The notes: generated by a model not told the origin, from the sequence alone. A stretch of DNA of 64,000 nt from CAVSXS01 sp963767715 (GCA_963767715.1 CAVYFA010000009.1:620001-684000), one strand, 5' to 3'; numbered from the stretch's first letter, positions 50,677 through 60,245 are shown. Numbers and translations: made by a program.

Positions 50677-53085
50677 GTGCAGAACGGGAATAGCAAATTC
50701 AATACACAGACGGGGCAACTTGACCCGCATACCCTGCTGCATAAACGTTATATCGTCGAGCAAACCATCGGGCATGGCGGAATGGCGGCAGTCTACAAGG
50801 CCAGGGATACAAAGCGGGGAAGCGTCTGTGCCATCAAGGAAATGAGCCTCTCGGCTGTGTCGCCAGGTGAGGAACAGCAGGCGATTCAGAATTTCCTGGC
50901 AGAGGCTACTATACTTTCGCGCCTCAATCATGCCAATCTCCCAGAATACACCGATTTTTTCACCGAAGATAAGCGCAAATACCTGGTCATGGAATATATT
51001 GACGGCAGCACGCTGGAGGATTTGCTCGAAGAGCATGGCCGTCCCTTCTCCGAGCGTCGAGTGCTGAGCTGGGCCAGGCAATTGTGTGATGCATTGGAGT
51101 ATTTGCACAGCCAGCAGCCTCCGGTCATCTTCCGAGATATGAAGCCTGGCAACATCATGCTGTCGCGCACCGGGCGCATCAAGTTGATCGATTTCGGGAT
51201 TGCGCGCCTGTTCCGCGACAGCGGCTCGCACGATACGCAGCTCCTCGGTACGCCAGGCTTTGCCCCGCCAGAGCAGTATGGGGGGGCGCAGACGGACGAA
51301 CGCTCCGACATCTATTCGCTGGCAATGACGCTCTTCCAGTTGATGACCCTGTCTATCTCCGAAAAAGGCTTTGGCCTCACCAATGTGCACGCCAGTTTTC
51401 CCTTTATTTCGCCGCCCGTTGCGCGTGCGCTGGAGAAAGCGACCTCGCTGCGGCCAGAGGATCGCTACGAGAGCATCGTCGTCTTTCGACGCGCGTTACT
51501 GGGCATTGACACGTTCCGCTTTGAAAATGGCGGTGAGGCGACCACGCCACAGGAACTCGCCGACCTTTGCTCGCGCTATCCCGAAGAGGCCAGCGATTAC
51601 CTGTACTCCGGCGAAATCGAGTCCTGGCTGCGAGAAATTGGCGCAAGTGACTTCGCGCGCGCGACCGGGCGCATCCGTCAGACGGTTGGCGATCCCACGC
51701 TGGGCGTCAATAAATTCTTACAGGCCATCATGGGACCGAATGCACACACGCGCGCCACAAATGTATCAGGTGCGACGGGATCGAGGCCGAGTGTTCCGCC
51801 AACGCGCGGAGGCCTGAGCGGGCGAGTCGGGAGCGGACGCGATCCAGACACAGCGGTAGTCGTGCGCCCCAGGACAATCGATTTCGGCCAGGTCTACCCC
51901 GGTCTGTCGGCACCCATACTACTCACCATCACAGGCGCTAAGGGCGCGCTGGTCAGCGGTACAATTCACCCGGTGGAATCCTGGATTGTGCTCGATACGA
52001 CCAGCTTTGATGGGATGAATACTCCCGTACGCATTCGCGCCGATAGCACACGCCTGGATGGAGCAAGCCATTATACAGGCACGATCATCATTCAGCCCGA
52101 CGATAGCTCCCGCGAGATACCGGTCACGGTCGAACTGGATGTGCTGGAATATTCAACAGCGACGATGCCGGGGCGAGCAGCAGGGAGTCAAACGATAAGA
52201 CCAGCGAGTGGGCAGAATTCGCAAACTATGCAGTCCTCGCAGGTGATGAAGGCCGTACAGGGTACAACTCGCTCGGGTAACGCTGCATCGGCTCCAGGGA
52301 CCAGGCAGGGGACGGCACCTGGTGCGGCGGCCGGTGGGGCAACAGGCGCGAGAACGGCTTCCCAGGCAGCAATTTCGGCGGATCAGCCGTTCACCAACGC
52401 ACGCTATGACGAATATAAAGCCAAGTATGGCGCGCCGGGCAGCGGCTGGCAGATGCTCAGCATCACACCGCGCCAGCGTACCTGGATGCGTCACACGACG
52501 ACTTTCGCCGCCTCTCTGATGTCAGGCGCTTTGTTCTACCTGCTGCTCTCGCATTTCCCGCCAATCGTGAATGCACACATTTCCGTACTGCCGCCCAATC
52601 CCTGGTTTCTGGCCGTGCTGGTTGGCATCCTGATCTTCTCCACGCTGGGCGCGATGTTGATGAACCTACGCGCTATGTGGGCCAGTCGCACAACGCTGAC
52701 GCGCGGCGGCACAGGGTTGGTGATCGCGCTGACTTTTCTGGGTCTTGGCGAGGCAACCTGGCAGAGTCTCTCGCTTCCCGGCTCACCGGCGCAGTTGCTA
52801 GTGATGCTGCTCTTGACGGCGGCGGGTGCCACACTTGGAACAGCCCCGCGTGTCAGTGACCAGATCATCAGAAGCGGCACGTGGCTGATGACACGCGCGG
52901 TTTGGGTGATGTACGCCGTTGCAATTATCGCCGGCGGCATATTAGGCTACGGGCTGACGAGCGGCATCTCCTTCGGCTGCTTCGCCCCGTTCGGCGCGCT
53001 CTTTGGGGCCGGCATCGGCGTAGCGCTTGTACTGCGCATCCGTCGCTTGATCCGGCAAAGGAGCGCCTCGACTCCCACTCCATGA
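50677..53085 (+). CDS. Membrane Ser/Thr protein kinase
   Basis: An 802-residue kinase. The Hanks domain covers residues 24-270: glycine loop GHGGMAAVY (32-40), Lys54 in CAIKEM, FRDMKPGN with Asp154 (F-R-D replaces H-R-D), DFG at 172-174 and the GTPGFAPPEQYG activation segment. A Gly/Arg linker leads to a beta-sandwich domain (about 390-485; IDFGQVYPGLSAPILLTITG), a disordered Ser/Gln/Ala stretch, then five or six membrane helices at 610-790. It should sense an envelope or membrane signal. GTG start at 50677, with AGGA upstream. Its stop overlaps a possible miaA start (ATGA). Confidence 0.9.
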   Translation: MQNGNSKFNTQTGQLDPHTLLHKRYIVEQTIGHGGMAAVYKARDTKRGSVCAIKEMSLSAVSPGEEQQAIQNFLAEATILSRLNHANLPEYTDFFTEDKRKYLVMEYIDGSTLEDLLEEHGRPFSERRVLSWARQLCDALEYLHSQQPPVIFRDMKPGNIMLSRTGRIKLIDFGIARLFRDSGSHDTQLLGTPGFAPPEQYGGAQTDERSDIYSLAMTLFQLMTLSISEKGFGLTNVHASFPFISPPVARALEKATSLRPEDRYESIVVFRRALLGIDTFRFENGGEATTPQELADLCSRYPEEASDYLYSGEIESWLREIGASDFARATGRIRQTVGDPTLGVNKFLQAIMGPNAHTRATNVSGATGSRPSVPPTRGGLSGRVGSGRDPDTAVVVRPRTIDFGQVYPGLSAPILLTITGAKGALVSGTIHPVESWIVLDTTSFDGMNTPVRIRADSTRLDGASHYTGTIIIQPDDSSREIPVTVELDVLEYSTATMPGRAAGSQTIRPASGQNSQTMQSSQVMKAVQGTTRSGNAASAPGTRQGTAPGAAAGGATGARTASQAAISADQPFTNARYDEYKAKYGAPGSGWQMLSITPRQRTWMRHTTTFAASLMSGALFYLLLSHFPPIVNAHISVLPPNPWFLAVLVGILIFSTLGAMLMNLRAMWASRTTLTRGGTGLVIALTFLGLGEATWQSLSLPGSPAQLLVMLLLTAAGATLGTAPRVSDQIIRSGTWLMTRAVWVMYAVAIIAGGILGYGLTSGISFGCFAPFGALFGAGIGVALVLRIRRLIRQRSASTPTP

Positions 53086-53096
53086 TGAGCAGCACA

Positions 53097-53147
53097 GGGC
53101 GACCGCAAGGGTCCCCACCCCACATCCACCCCACACCCGCCCCTACA
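53097..53147 (+). repeat. Single-arm hairpin element at the miaA start
   Basis: GGGCGACCGCAAGGGTCCCC followed by a C/A-rich spacer and CACCCGCCCCTACA, directly abutting the ATG at 53148. It is the closest copy to the elements at 3443 and 6640. Confidence 0.8.
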
Positions 53148-54083
53148 ATGATTCGTGGGGTGAATGGCCCACGGGAGGTACTTCCATCCCTGGTCGTCGT
53201 ACTTGGGCCGACGGCTTCGGGCAAGAGCGCGCTTGGCATCGAGCTGGCTCGGCGCTTCGATGGCGAGATCGTCTCCGCCGATTCGCGCCAGGTTTATCGC
53301 AGACTGGACATCGGCACAGCCAAGGTGACGCCCGAAGAACGGGCACTGGTGCCCCATCACCTGCTGGATGTGGCTGACCCATGCGAAGTCTATACGGTGT
53401 CACGTTTCCAGGAGGATGCCATCGCTGCCATCGACGATATTATGGGGAGGGGCAAACTGCCCTTCCTGGTGGGAGGCTCACCGCATTACATCCAGGCCGT
53501 CGTCGATCACCTGGACATTCCACATATCCCGCCACAGCCGGACCTGCGCGCGCAATTGGAAGCCCGCCCGCTCGCCGATCTGCTCGCGCAGCTCGCAGAG
53601 CTTGACCCGCAGAGCGCCTCCCGCATTGACCGCAGCAATCCGCGCCGCGTCATTCGCGCGCTGGAGGTCTGCCTGGTCTCTGGCAAGCCATTCTCCGAGC
53701 AGCGTGGCGTCGCCCACCCGCTCTACCGCTCCTTGCTGCTCGGCATCACCTGGCCGCGCGAGGTATTGTATGCCCGCATCGATGCGCGTGTCGATGAACG
53801 CATGCGCCAGGGCATGGTGCAGGAGGTGCGCAACTTGCTGGCAGATGGTGTGAGCCACGAGCGCATGGAGAGCCTGGGCCTCGAATATCGCTACATCAGC
53901 CGCCTGCTGCGCGGCGAGTTCGCCAGCGAAGCCGAGATGACGCAGCGCTTGAAATACGCCATCCACGATTTCACTCGCAGGCAACTAAGCTGGTTTCGCC
54001 GCGACCTGCGCATTGTGTGGCTGGATGGCATGGATAGCGAGCGGGCGGAGAGCAAAGTGCGGCGGTTTCTCACTACAGCTTAA
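53148..54083 (+). CDS. miaA: tRNA dimethylallyltransferase
   Basis: A 311-residue MiaA that adds dimethylallyl to A37 of tRNAs reading UNN codons. P-loop GPTASGKS (20-27), substrate loop DGEIVSADSRQVYRRLDIGT, the HHLLDVADP segment and FLVGGSPHYIQAVVDHLDIP are conserved. GGSPHY replaces the more usual GGTGLY, an unusual variant. The C-terminal part (GLEYRYISRLLRGE) is normal. The ATG at 53148 follows a hairpin element without a ribosome site; an ATG at 53082 overlapping the kinase stop would add 22 element-encoded residues, and coupled translation makes that possible. Confidence 0.9.
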   Translation: MIRGVNGPREVLPSLVVVLGPTASGKSALGIELARRFDGEIVSADSRQVYRRLDIGTAKVTPEERALVPHHLLDVADPCEVYTVSRFQEDAIAAIDDIMGRGKLPFLVGGSPHYIQAVVDHLDIPHIPPQPDLRAQLEARPLADLLAQLAELDPQSASRIDRSNPRRVIRALEVCLVSGKPFSEQRGVAHPLYRSLLLGITWPREVLYARIDARVDERMRQGMVQEVRNLLADGVSHERMESLGLEYRYISRLLRGEFASEAEMTQRLKYAIHDFTRRQLSWFRRDLRIVWLDGMDSERAESKVRRFLTTA

Positions 54084-54186
54084 AGCACTTAAGATGTTGT
54101 ATATTCAATAAGACTTACCGCAAGGGAAAGGAAGAGATCGCGACAAAGGAGCATAGCGCCATGCATATCATTCGCCGGCAAAATCG

Positions 54187-54471
54187 ATGACCCCTCAAGA
54201 ACATGATTTACGTAGTCACATGCAGCAGCAGGGGCTATCCCCCTACTCCTGGTCGAATGGGCCGTATGACACCTATGCCACGCATAGCCACAGCTACGAG
54301 AAAGTCTTGTATTGCGTGCGGGGCTCCATCCGCTTCACCTTGCCCGATCAGCCGGAGGGCATCCCCTACATCGATCTCGCGCCCGGCGACGGCATGATCC
54401 TGCCCGCGGGGACTCGGCACAGCGCGCAGGTCGGACCGCAGGGGGTGATGTGCCTGGAGGCGACGCGATAG
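54187..54471 (+). CDS. Small cupin-domain protein
   Basis: A 94-residue single cupin barrel. Motif 1 is THSHSYEKVLYCVRGSIRFT (His-x-His and Glu as metal ligands) and motif 2 PGDGMILPAGTRHSAQVGP with the last His. Small stand-alone cupins bind metals, sugars or hormones or act as dioxygenases; the substrate is unknown. It lies alone between miaA and fabG, 68 bp before the latter. Confidence 0.82.
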   Translation: MTPQEHDLRSHMQQQGLSPYSWSNGPYDTYATHSHSYEKVLYCVRGSIRFTLPDQPEGIPYIDLAPGDGMILPAGTRHSAQVGPQGVMCLEATR

Positions 54472-54539
54472 TCCGTACCTTCGTCAGCATACACATATGA
54501 TATACTCTAGCAAAATTTGTTTAGTAAGGAGCGTATCGC

Positions 54540-55301
54540 ATGGGAAGACTAGATGGGCGCGTTGCATTTGTGACGGGCGCGGGGCGCGGGATTGGTGCGG
54601 CTACGGCGCTGCGGATGGCCGAGGAGGGAGCACGTGTAGCTCTCGCCGATCTTGACCTGGCGGGCTGCGAACAGGTAGCTGCCGAGATAAACAAGCTTGG
54701 CTCGGAGGCCATCGCACTAGAATGCAATGTGGCTGACGCTGCAATGGTGCAGAGTGCCATCGATACGACCGCCGGCCGCTTCGGACGACTGGATATCCTG
54801 GTCAATAACGCTGGTGTGACGCGCGATAACCTGCTGTTCAAGATGAGCGACGATGACTGGGAGACCGTCATGAACGTGCATCTCAAGGGCGCGTTCCTGT
54901 GCAGCCGCGCGGCGCAGAAGTACATGGTAGAGCAGAAGTATGGGCGCATCGTCTCGCTTTCCTCGACATCCGCGCTCGGCAATCGGGGCCAGGTCAACTA
55001 TTCCACCGCTAAAGCGGGCTTGCAGGGCTTCACACGCACGCTGGCCATCGAGCTGGGACAATTCGGCATCACGGCCAACGCAGTCGCGCCCGGTTTTATC
55101 GATACCGAGATGACGCGCGCCACCGCGCGTCGCCAGGGATTCGATCCCGACGAGGTAATTGCCCAGGCATCGAAAACCATCCCGGTGCGCCGTGTCGGGC
55201 AGCCGCGCGATATCGCCAATGTGATCTGTTTCCTCTGCTCAGACGAGGCCAGCTACATCAGCGGCCAGATTATTTATGTAGCAGGTGGGCCGCGCGGGTA
55301 A
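54540..55301 (+). CDS. fabG: Short-chain dehydrogenase, FabG-like 3-oxoacyl-ACP reductase
   Basis: A 253-residue classical SDR. The cofactor motif TGAGRGIG is at 12-19, NNAG in ILVNNAGVTRDNLLFKM, and the catalytic Ser, Tyr and Lys in SLSSTSALGNRGQVNYSTAK. The start of the NAD(P) strand (ADLDLAGCEQ) has Asp, which usually favours NAD over NADP. The VTRDNLLFKMSDDDWE text is typical of FabG, so a fatty-acid or polyhydroxyalkanoate reductase is likely, but other SDR roles remain possible. TAAGGAG precedes the ATG. Confidence 0.85.
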   Translation: MGRLDGRVAFVTGAGRGIGAATALRMAEEGARVALADLDLAGCEQVAAEINKLGSEAIALECNVADAAMVQSAIDTTAGRFGRLDILVNNAGVTRDNLLFKMSDDDWETVMNVHLKGAFLCSRAAQKYMVEQKYGRIVSLSSTSALGNRGQVNYSTAKAGLQGFTRTLAIELGQFGITANAVAPGFIDTEMTRATARRQGFDPDEVIAQASKTIPVRRVGQPRDIANVICFLCSDEASYISGQIIYVAGGPRG

Positions 55302-55352
55302 TATATTCATTCGCGGGGCTTGTACCGGTACAGGCACAAAACAAGGAGTAGC

Positions 55353-57002
55353 ATGCCAACCCAGGAACGCCGGCAGGCCATTATTGTGCTGGATTTCGGT
55401 TCACAGTACAGTCGCCTCATCACGAGACGCGTACGTGAATTGCACGTCTATAGCGAACTGGTGTCCGCGCATACCACTCTGGCGCAGTTGCAGGCACAGC
55501 CGCACCTTGACATTCGCGGCTTCATCCTTTCCGGCGGCCCCGCGAGCGTATATGATGAGAATGCACCCTTATGCGACCCGGATATTTTGACGAGCGGCCT
55601 GCCCGTGTTGGGGATTTGTTACGGTATGCAATTGCTGGCGCACCAGCTCGGTGGACATGTTGCGCCGGCCAGTGGACGCCGCGAATATGGCCCTGCTACA
55701 CTCGAAACGCTCTCTGAAGCAGCGCTTGATGAGCAGTGCTTCCGCATCTTCGAAGGCATCGGGGCAACACCGGCGCAGACCAACCCGCTTGATCAGCCGC
55801 GCTCGCACAATACCCTGCGCATCCCTGTGTGGATGAGCCACGGGGATAGCGTGGATGCACTGCCCGCAGGATTTCGTGTGCTGGCCCGTACCGAGGGCAA
55901 TCCCATCACGGCCATAGCTAATGCGCACGGCATGGTTGGTCTGCAATTTCACCCCGAGGTGACGCACACGCCGCAGGGCAGAGACATACTGCGCAATTTT
56001 GTCTATCGCCTGTGTGGCTGCGAGCCTACCTGGACGACCAGTTCGGTGATCGAAGAGGCTGTTGCGTCTATCCAGCAGTGTACCGGCGGCGAGCGCGTGC
56101 TCTGTGGGCTCTCCGGGGGGGTTGATTCGGCAGTGGCTGCCCTGCTCGTGCATCGCGCCGTGGGCGAGCAGCTCACCTGCGTCTTCGTTGATACCGGCTG
56201 CCTGCGCGCGGGCGAGCGAGAGCAGGTTGTGGAAACCTTCGGCCGCCACCTGCAAATTCCCCTGACCGTGGTGGATGCGCGGCAGCGTTTCCTGGCGAAG
56301 CTGGCCGGTGTTGTTGACCCCGAAGCGAAGCGCAAGATCATCGGCGAGGAATTCATTCGCGTCTTCGAGGAAGAGGCCGAGCGCCTGGAAGCAGAGGGCG
56401 GGCCGATCAGATTTCTCGTGCAGGGAACGCTGTATCCTGATGTGATCGAAAGCACCAGCCATGATACCGCCGCCACGGCGACACGCATCAAGACGCATCA
56501 TAACGTCGGCGGCCTGCCCCAGGACATGGCTTTCCAACTGATCGAGCCACTGCGTATGCTCTTCAAGGACGAGGTGCGCGAGATCGGCAGCGCGCTCGGC
56601 CTCCCACAGGAGTGGGTCTGGCGGCATCCGTTTCCAGGCCCCGGACTGGCGATCCGCGTCATCGGGGCGGTAGACGAGCAGCGGCTGGAGATTCTGCGCG
56701 CCGCCGACGCTATCGTCGTCGACGAGATACGACGCGCAGGTATCTATCGTCAATTAGGCCAGGCCTTCGCGGTGCTGACACCCCTGCAGAGCGTGGGCGT
56801 AATGGGTGATGGCAGAACCTATGCCAACGTGGTGGCAGTGCGGGCGGTCACGACCGGCGACTTCATGACCGCCGACTGGGCGCGCCTCTCGCCCGACCTG
56901 CTGGCCCGCATTTCTCACCGCGTCGTCAACGAGGTTCCTGGCGTGAACCGCGTGGTCTATGATATTACCTCGAAGCCTCCCGCTACGATTGAGTGGGAAT
57001 AG
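55353..57002 (+). CDS. guaA: GMP synthase (glutamine-hydrolysing)
   Basis: A 549-residue enzyme converting XMP to GMP. The class I glutaminase has Cys89 in GICYGMQLLAH and the His-x-Glu in LQFHPEVTHT; the ATP pyrophosphatase has the P-loop GLSGGVDSAVAALL near 250; the C-terminal dimerisation domain has HPFPGPGLAIRVIG and ends KPPATIEWE. The length is about 20 above usual because of an insert near 130-150 (GATPAQTNPLDQPRSHNT). AAGGAG lies 5 nt before the ATG, which rules out the upstream start. Confidence 0.96.
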   Translation: MPTQERRQAIIVLDFGSQYSRLITRRVRELHVYSELVSAHTTLAQLQAQPHLDIRGFILSGGPASVYDENAPLCDPDILTSGLPVLGICYGMQLLAHQLGGHVAPASGRREYGPATLETLSEAALDEQCFRIFEGIGATPAQTNPLDQPRSHNTLRIPVWMSHGDSVDALPAGFRVLARTEGNPITAIANAHGMVGLQFHPEVTHTPQGRDILRNFVYRLCGCEPTWTTSSVIEEAVASIQQCTGGERVLCGLSGGVDSAVAALLVHRAVGEQLTCVFVDTGCLRAGEREQVVETFGRHLQIPLTVVDARQRFLAKLAGVVDPEAKRKIIGEEFIRVFEEEAERLEAEGGPIRFLVQGTLYPDVIESTSHDTAATATRIKTHHNVGGLPQDMAFQLIEPLRMLFKDEVREIGSALGLPQEWVWRHPFPGPGLAIRVIGAVDEQRLEILRAADAIVVDEIRRAGIYRQLGQAFAVLTPLQSVGVMGDGRTYANVVAVRAVTTGDFMTADWARLSPDLLARISHRVVNEVPGVNRVVYDITSKPPATIEWE

Positions 57003-57007
57003 CACTC

Positions 57008-58012
57008 ATGGAACTCACCCCACGGAAACGATCCGTTGTTGTCATCGTCAATTATGTACTGATGGTGTTGCTATGGGGATCGTTCCCTGTCGCGGCGAAA
57101 ATTGGCGTCGAGCATGCACCGCCTCTCTTGATATCCGGTCTGCGTTTCAGCATCGCCTTTCTCATCATGGCCCCACTCGCATACTGGCAGAACAAAAAAG
57201 GGCTTATTCAGAAAGGAGAAGGGCTTATTCCGACCGGTAACGCTGCTGCGCATCTACACTGCGTGTCAGCCGGTCGGAGAAGCAGGCTGTGGATTTCCAG
57301 GCGGCAGCACCTGCGCGTACTGGTTATCTCTCTACTGATGGTCGGCATTCCCGGCTGTGTCTTCTTTGCCGCCACTCCCCTCGCACCGGTCAGCGTACTG
57401 ACGATCATGTGGTCGACCACGCCCATCTTTACCGCGCTGTTCGCTATGCGCGACAGCGGCGAGGCGCGTGGCTGGAAGCTGCTTATCAGCCTGGCAATTG
57501 GACTGGTGGGCGTGCTGACGGTATTGCTGGGCCGGTTGCCATTTTTGCCAGACCCAAATGGCGGTCCGCCCTTCGCAGGTGGGAGCCTGGCGGTACTCTC
57601 CGAACTGGCGGTGCTGGCTTCAGCCAGTATCTACGGTCTGGGCATTCGTACGGCGCGCCGGCACAGCCCTGATATTCCCGTGATGGTCTTCACGACCTGG
57701 CAGATCTTCTACTGCGCGCTCTTCCTGCTGGCGATGAGCCTGCTCTTCGAGCGCGGCGAAGCCTTTCAACCCACCTGGACAACGCTCGGCGCGATCCTGT
57801 ATCTCGCCATCTTTTGTAGCTGCATCACCTTTTTCCTGACATTCTGGTTGATCCGGCGCATCGGCGCAATCCGCACAGCATATGGCGATTACATGATACC
57901 TGGCGTGACGCTCATTCTTTCCTATTTGCTGGTGGGGGAAAGCCTGACAATCGCGAAGATCATTGGGCTAGGACTGGTGATTATGAGCGTAGTTATTATG
58001 CAACTATCGTAA
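57008..58012 (+). CDS. EamA/DMT-family transporter
   Basis: A 334-residue drug/metabolite transporter with ten helices in two EamA repeats (MVLLWGSFPVAAKIGVEHAP... and ASASIYGLGIRTARRHSPDI...). Between helices 2 and 3 there is a hydrophilic insert of about 35 residues (KKGLIQKGEGLIPTG...) containing a short internal duplication, longer than usual. The substrate is unknown. It starts 5 bp after guaA and is probably co-transcribed. Confidence 0.88.
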   Translation: MELTPRKRSVVVIVNYVLMVLLWGSFPVAAKIGVEHAPPLLISGLRFSIAFLIMAPLAYWQNKKGLIQKGEGLIPTGNAAAHLHCVSAGRRSRLWISRRQHLRVLVISLLMVGIPGCVFFAATPLAPVSVLTIMWSTTPIFTALFAMRDSGEARGWKLLISLAIGLVGVLTVLLGRLPFLPDPNGGPPFAGGSLAVLSELAVLASASIYGLGIRTARRHSPDIPVMVFTTWQIFYCALFLLAMSLLFERGEAFQPTWTTLGAILYLAIFCSCITFFLTFWLIRRIGAIRTAYGDYMIPGVTLILSYLLVGESLTIAKIIGLGLVIMSVVIMQLS

Positions 58013-58151
58013 TACTTTCTAGTATTACGTCTTGCCAGCTTCTATGATATGCTTTTGTTATTAGGAACAACGTCGTTTCCCGGGTCTATTGCACACCACC
58101 CAATACTACCCGGTACTATCACACGTCATCCAATGAAGGAGGATGTTTTCT

Positions 58152-58868
58152 ATGGCCAAACACATAACTTCGCCACATAGGGCGAGACACTTACCTGGAG
58201 AAAGCACATACGAGCGCTATCTGCATGTGCCGGAGCTGCTGACCTTGCAAAAACCGGAGGAGGAGCTGGCACACCATGATGAGATGCAGTTCCAGGTCGT
58301 TCATCAGGTCTTCGAACTGTGGTGGAAAGAGACTGCCTTTGAATTGCGCACCATTCGTTCGCTGTTGCAACAAACCAATATACCCCTGGCGCTGAAGCTA
58401 ATGCAGCGCGTCATCGCCACCCAGCACGTGCTGCTCGCCAATATGCGCATGCTCGAGACCATGACTCCCTGGGATTTTCACGCATTTCGCCTGTTGCTCG
58501 GAGACGGCGCCGGCGTCGACTCGCCCGGCTTCCATGCCCTGATGACGCTTTCACCACCACTATGGGATGATTTTACCGACCTGCTCGATCGCGAGCAAGT
58601 GACGCTGGCTGATGTCTACATGCATGCCGACCGCTATCCCCTTCTGGTAGCATTTGCCGAGGCCCTGATCGACTACGACGAAGTCTTCCAGCTCTTCCGC
58701 ACGCAGCACTTCAAGCTCGCGCAGCGCATGATCGGCCCTGGCTCCATTGGCACCGGCGGGACGCCCATGGAACTCCTGGAACGCACCCTCAAGGATGTCT
58801 TCTACCCTGAGCTCTGGGAGATACGTAATCAGTTGACAAAGATCGCCGACGAGCGAGGGTTGAAATAA
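58152..58868 (+). CDS. kynA: Tryptophan 2,3-dioxygenase
   Basis: A 238-residue haem protein that opens the indole ring of tryptophan to N-formylkynurenine. Family motifs are YERYLHVPELLTLQ, HDEMQFQVVHQVFELWWKE and the haem-ligand/substrate region FRTQHFKLAQRMIGPGSIGT GGT. It is slightly shorter than the usual 260-280 residues. GGAGG lies 9 nt before the ATG at 58152. Other kynurenine-pathway genes are not in the window. The upstream gap (58013-58142) has two imperfect copies of CACACCACCCAAT/CACACGTCATCCAAT. Confidence 0.88.
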   Translation: MAKHITSPHRARHLPGESTYERYLHVPELLTLQKPEEELAHHDEMQFQVVHQVFELWWKETAFELRTIRSLLQQTNIPLALKLMQRVIATQHVLLANMRMLETMTPWDFHAFRLLLGDGAGVDSPGFHALMTLSPPLWDDFTDLLDREQVTLADVYMHADRYPLLVAFAEALIDYDEVFQLFRTQHFKLAQRMIGPGSIGTGGTPMELLERTLKDVFYPELWEIRNQLTKIADERGLK

Positions 58869-58871
58869 TCA

Positions 58872-60245
58872 CTACTCTCCCATCATTTCCAAGAAGCGCG
58901 TTACGGTGCGAATGCCCTTGAAGTATTGCGAGAGGGAATACTTCTCGTTGGGGGCATGCAGGTTGTCGTCCGGCAGGCCGAAACCCATCATCACGACAGG
59001 CACACCCAGCAAGTTGTAGAAGAGAGCCGCGACGGGGATGGAGCCGCCCTCACGAATGAAGATCGGGTCTTTTCCGTAGGTCTCTTTGAGGGCCGCTGCC
59101 GCCGCCTGCATGGAAGGGGCATCGACTGGCACGATGACCGAGTCGCCGCCATGCACCTTGTGGACGATAACCTCGACGCCTCTGGGAGCCAATTCTTTGA
59201 CGCGCCGCTCGAAGAGGGCGAAGACCTCGTCCGGGTTCAGGTCCGCCGGCAGGCGCAAGCTGATCTTGGCCTTGCCGACGGCTGGGATGACTGTCTTCGC
59301 GCCTTCGCCCGTGAAGCCGCCAGCGATGCCATGCACCTCAAGCGTCGGACGGCCCCAGATGCGCTCCAGCGGCGGGTATTGCTCCTCGCCGGTGAACTCG
59401 CTGACGCCCATCTCTTCCAGCAGCATCTCGTTCATACGCAGCGGGTCTTCGCGCCAGAAGGTTTTTTCTACATCGGGAGCCAGGCGAATCCTGTCGTAGA
59501 GTCCGGGGATGTGGATGTGTCCCTGCGCGTCCTTCAACCCCGCTATAATGATAGCCAGCGTGTGTAAGGGATTGGGCGCGACACCGCCGTAGGAACCGGA
59601 ATGCAGGTCCCGTTTCGCACCTCGCACCTCGACCTCGGTATAGATGATACCGCGCAGGCCTGTTATCAGCGCGGGCAGTTCCTTCGAAGGCATGTGGGTA
59701 TCGCAGATGAAGGCCGCGTCGCACGCCAGGCGTTCGGGATAGGCCCTGACGTAGCGCTCGATCGACTCGCCGCCGGCCTCTTCCTCGCCCTCGATAAGCA
59801 CGCGCACGTTGACCGGCAGCTTGCCGTTGACCGCCATGAGCGACTCCAGAGCCTTGAAGACGAGCATAGTCTGCCCCTTGTCGTCGGCCGCTCCCCGGCA
59901 ATACAGGTTATCGCCGCGCAGCGTTGGCTCGAACGGCGGCGACTTCCACAACTCGATGGGATCGACCGGCTGGACATCGTAATGCCCGTAGACGAGCACG
60001 GTTGGCTTTCCCGGCGCCTTGAGCCATTCGCCGTAGACGAGCGGGTGCCCTTTCGTCGCAATGATCTGCACCTTATCGAAGCCGATGCCGCGCAGTTGTT
60101 CCGCCGCGTACTCAGCCGCGCGCCGGATATCGCCCGCGTGTTCCGGCAGCGTGCTGATGCTGGGAATGCGCAGCCAGCCCTTCAGGTCTTCCAGGAAGCG
60201 CTCCTCATGCTGCGAAATATAGCTCTCGACGGCTGTCTGTGTCAT
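58872..60245 (-). CDS. M20 family dipeptidase
   Basis: A 457-residue zinc dipeptidase of the CNDP/PepV-like M20 group. Metal ligands are His88 and Asp90 in GHYDVQP, Asp in GAADDKGQ, Glu-Glu in LIEGEEEAGGES and the late His in PNEKYSL region (LHAPNEK). The lid/dimerisation domain runs from about 190 to 350. It cleaves dipeptides in the cytoplasm; no signal peptide. Convergent with kynA, 3 bp apart. Confidence 0.93.
   Translation of the reverse strand: MTQTAVESYISQHEERFLEDLKGWLRIPSISTLPEHAGDIRRAAEYAAEQLRGIGFDKVQIIATKGHPLVYGEWLKAPGKPTVLVYGHYDVQPVDPIELWKSPPFEPTLRGDNLYCRGAADDKGQTMLVFKALESLMAVNGKLPVNVRVLIEGEEEAGGESIERYVRAYPERLACDAAFICDTHMPSKELPALITGLRGIIYTEVEVRGAKRDLHSGSYGGVAPNPLHTLAIIIAGLKDAQGHIHIPGLYDRIRLAPDVEKTFWREDPLRMNEMLLEEMGVSEFTGEEQYPPLERIWGRPTLEVHGIAGGFTGEGAKTVIPAVGKAKISLRLPADLNPDEVFALFERRVKELAPRGVEVIVHKVHGGDSVIVPVDAPSMQAAAAALKETYGKDPIFIREGGSIPVAALFYNLLGVPVVMMGFGLPDDNLHAPNEKYSLSQYFKGIRTVTRFLEMMGE

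Noticed and set aside
58013..58142. Riboswitch upstream of tryptophan dioxygenase
   Set aside because: Only imperfect short direct repeats are visible; no known aptamer pattern or terminator.
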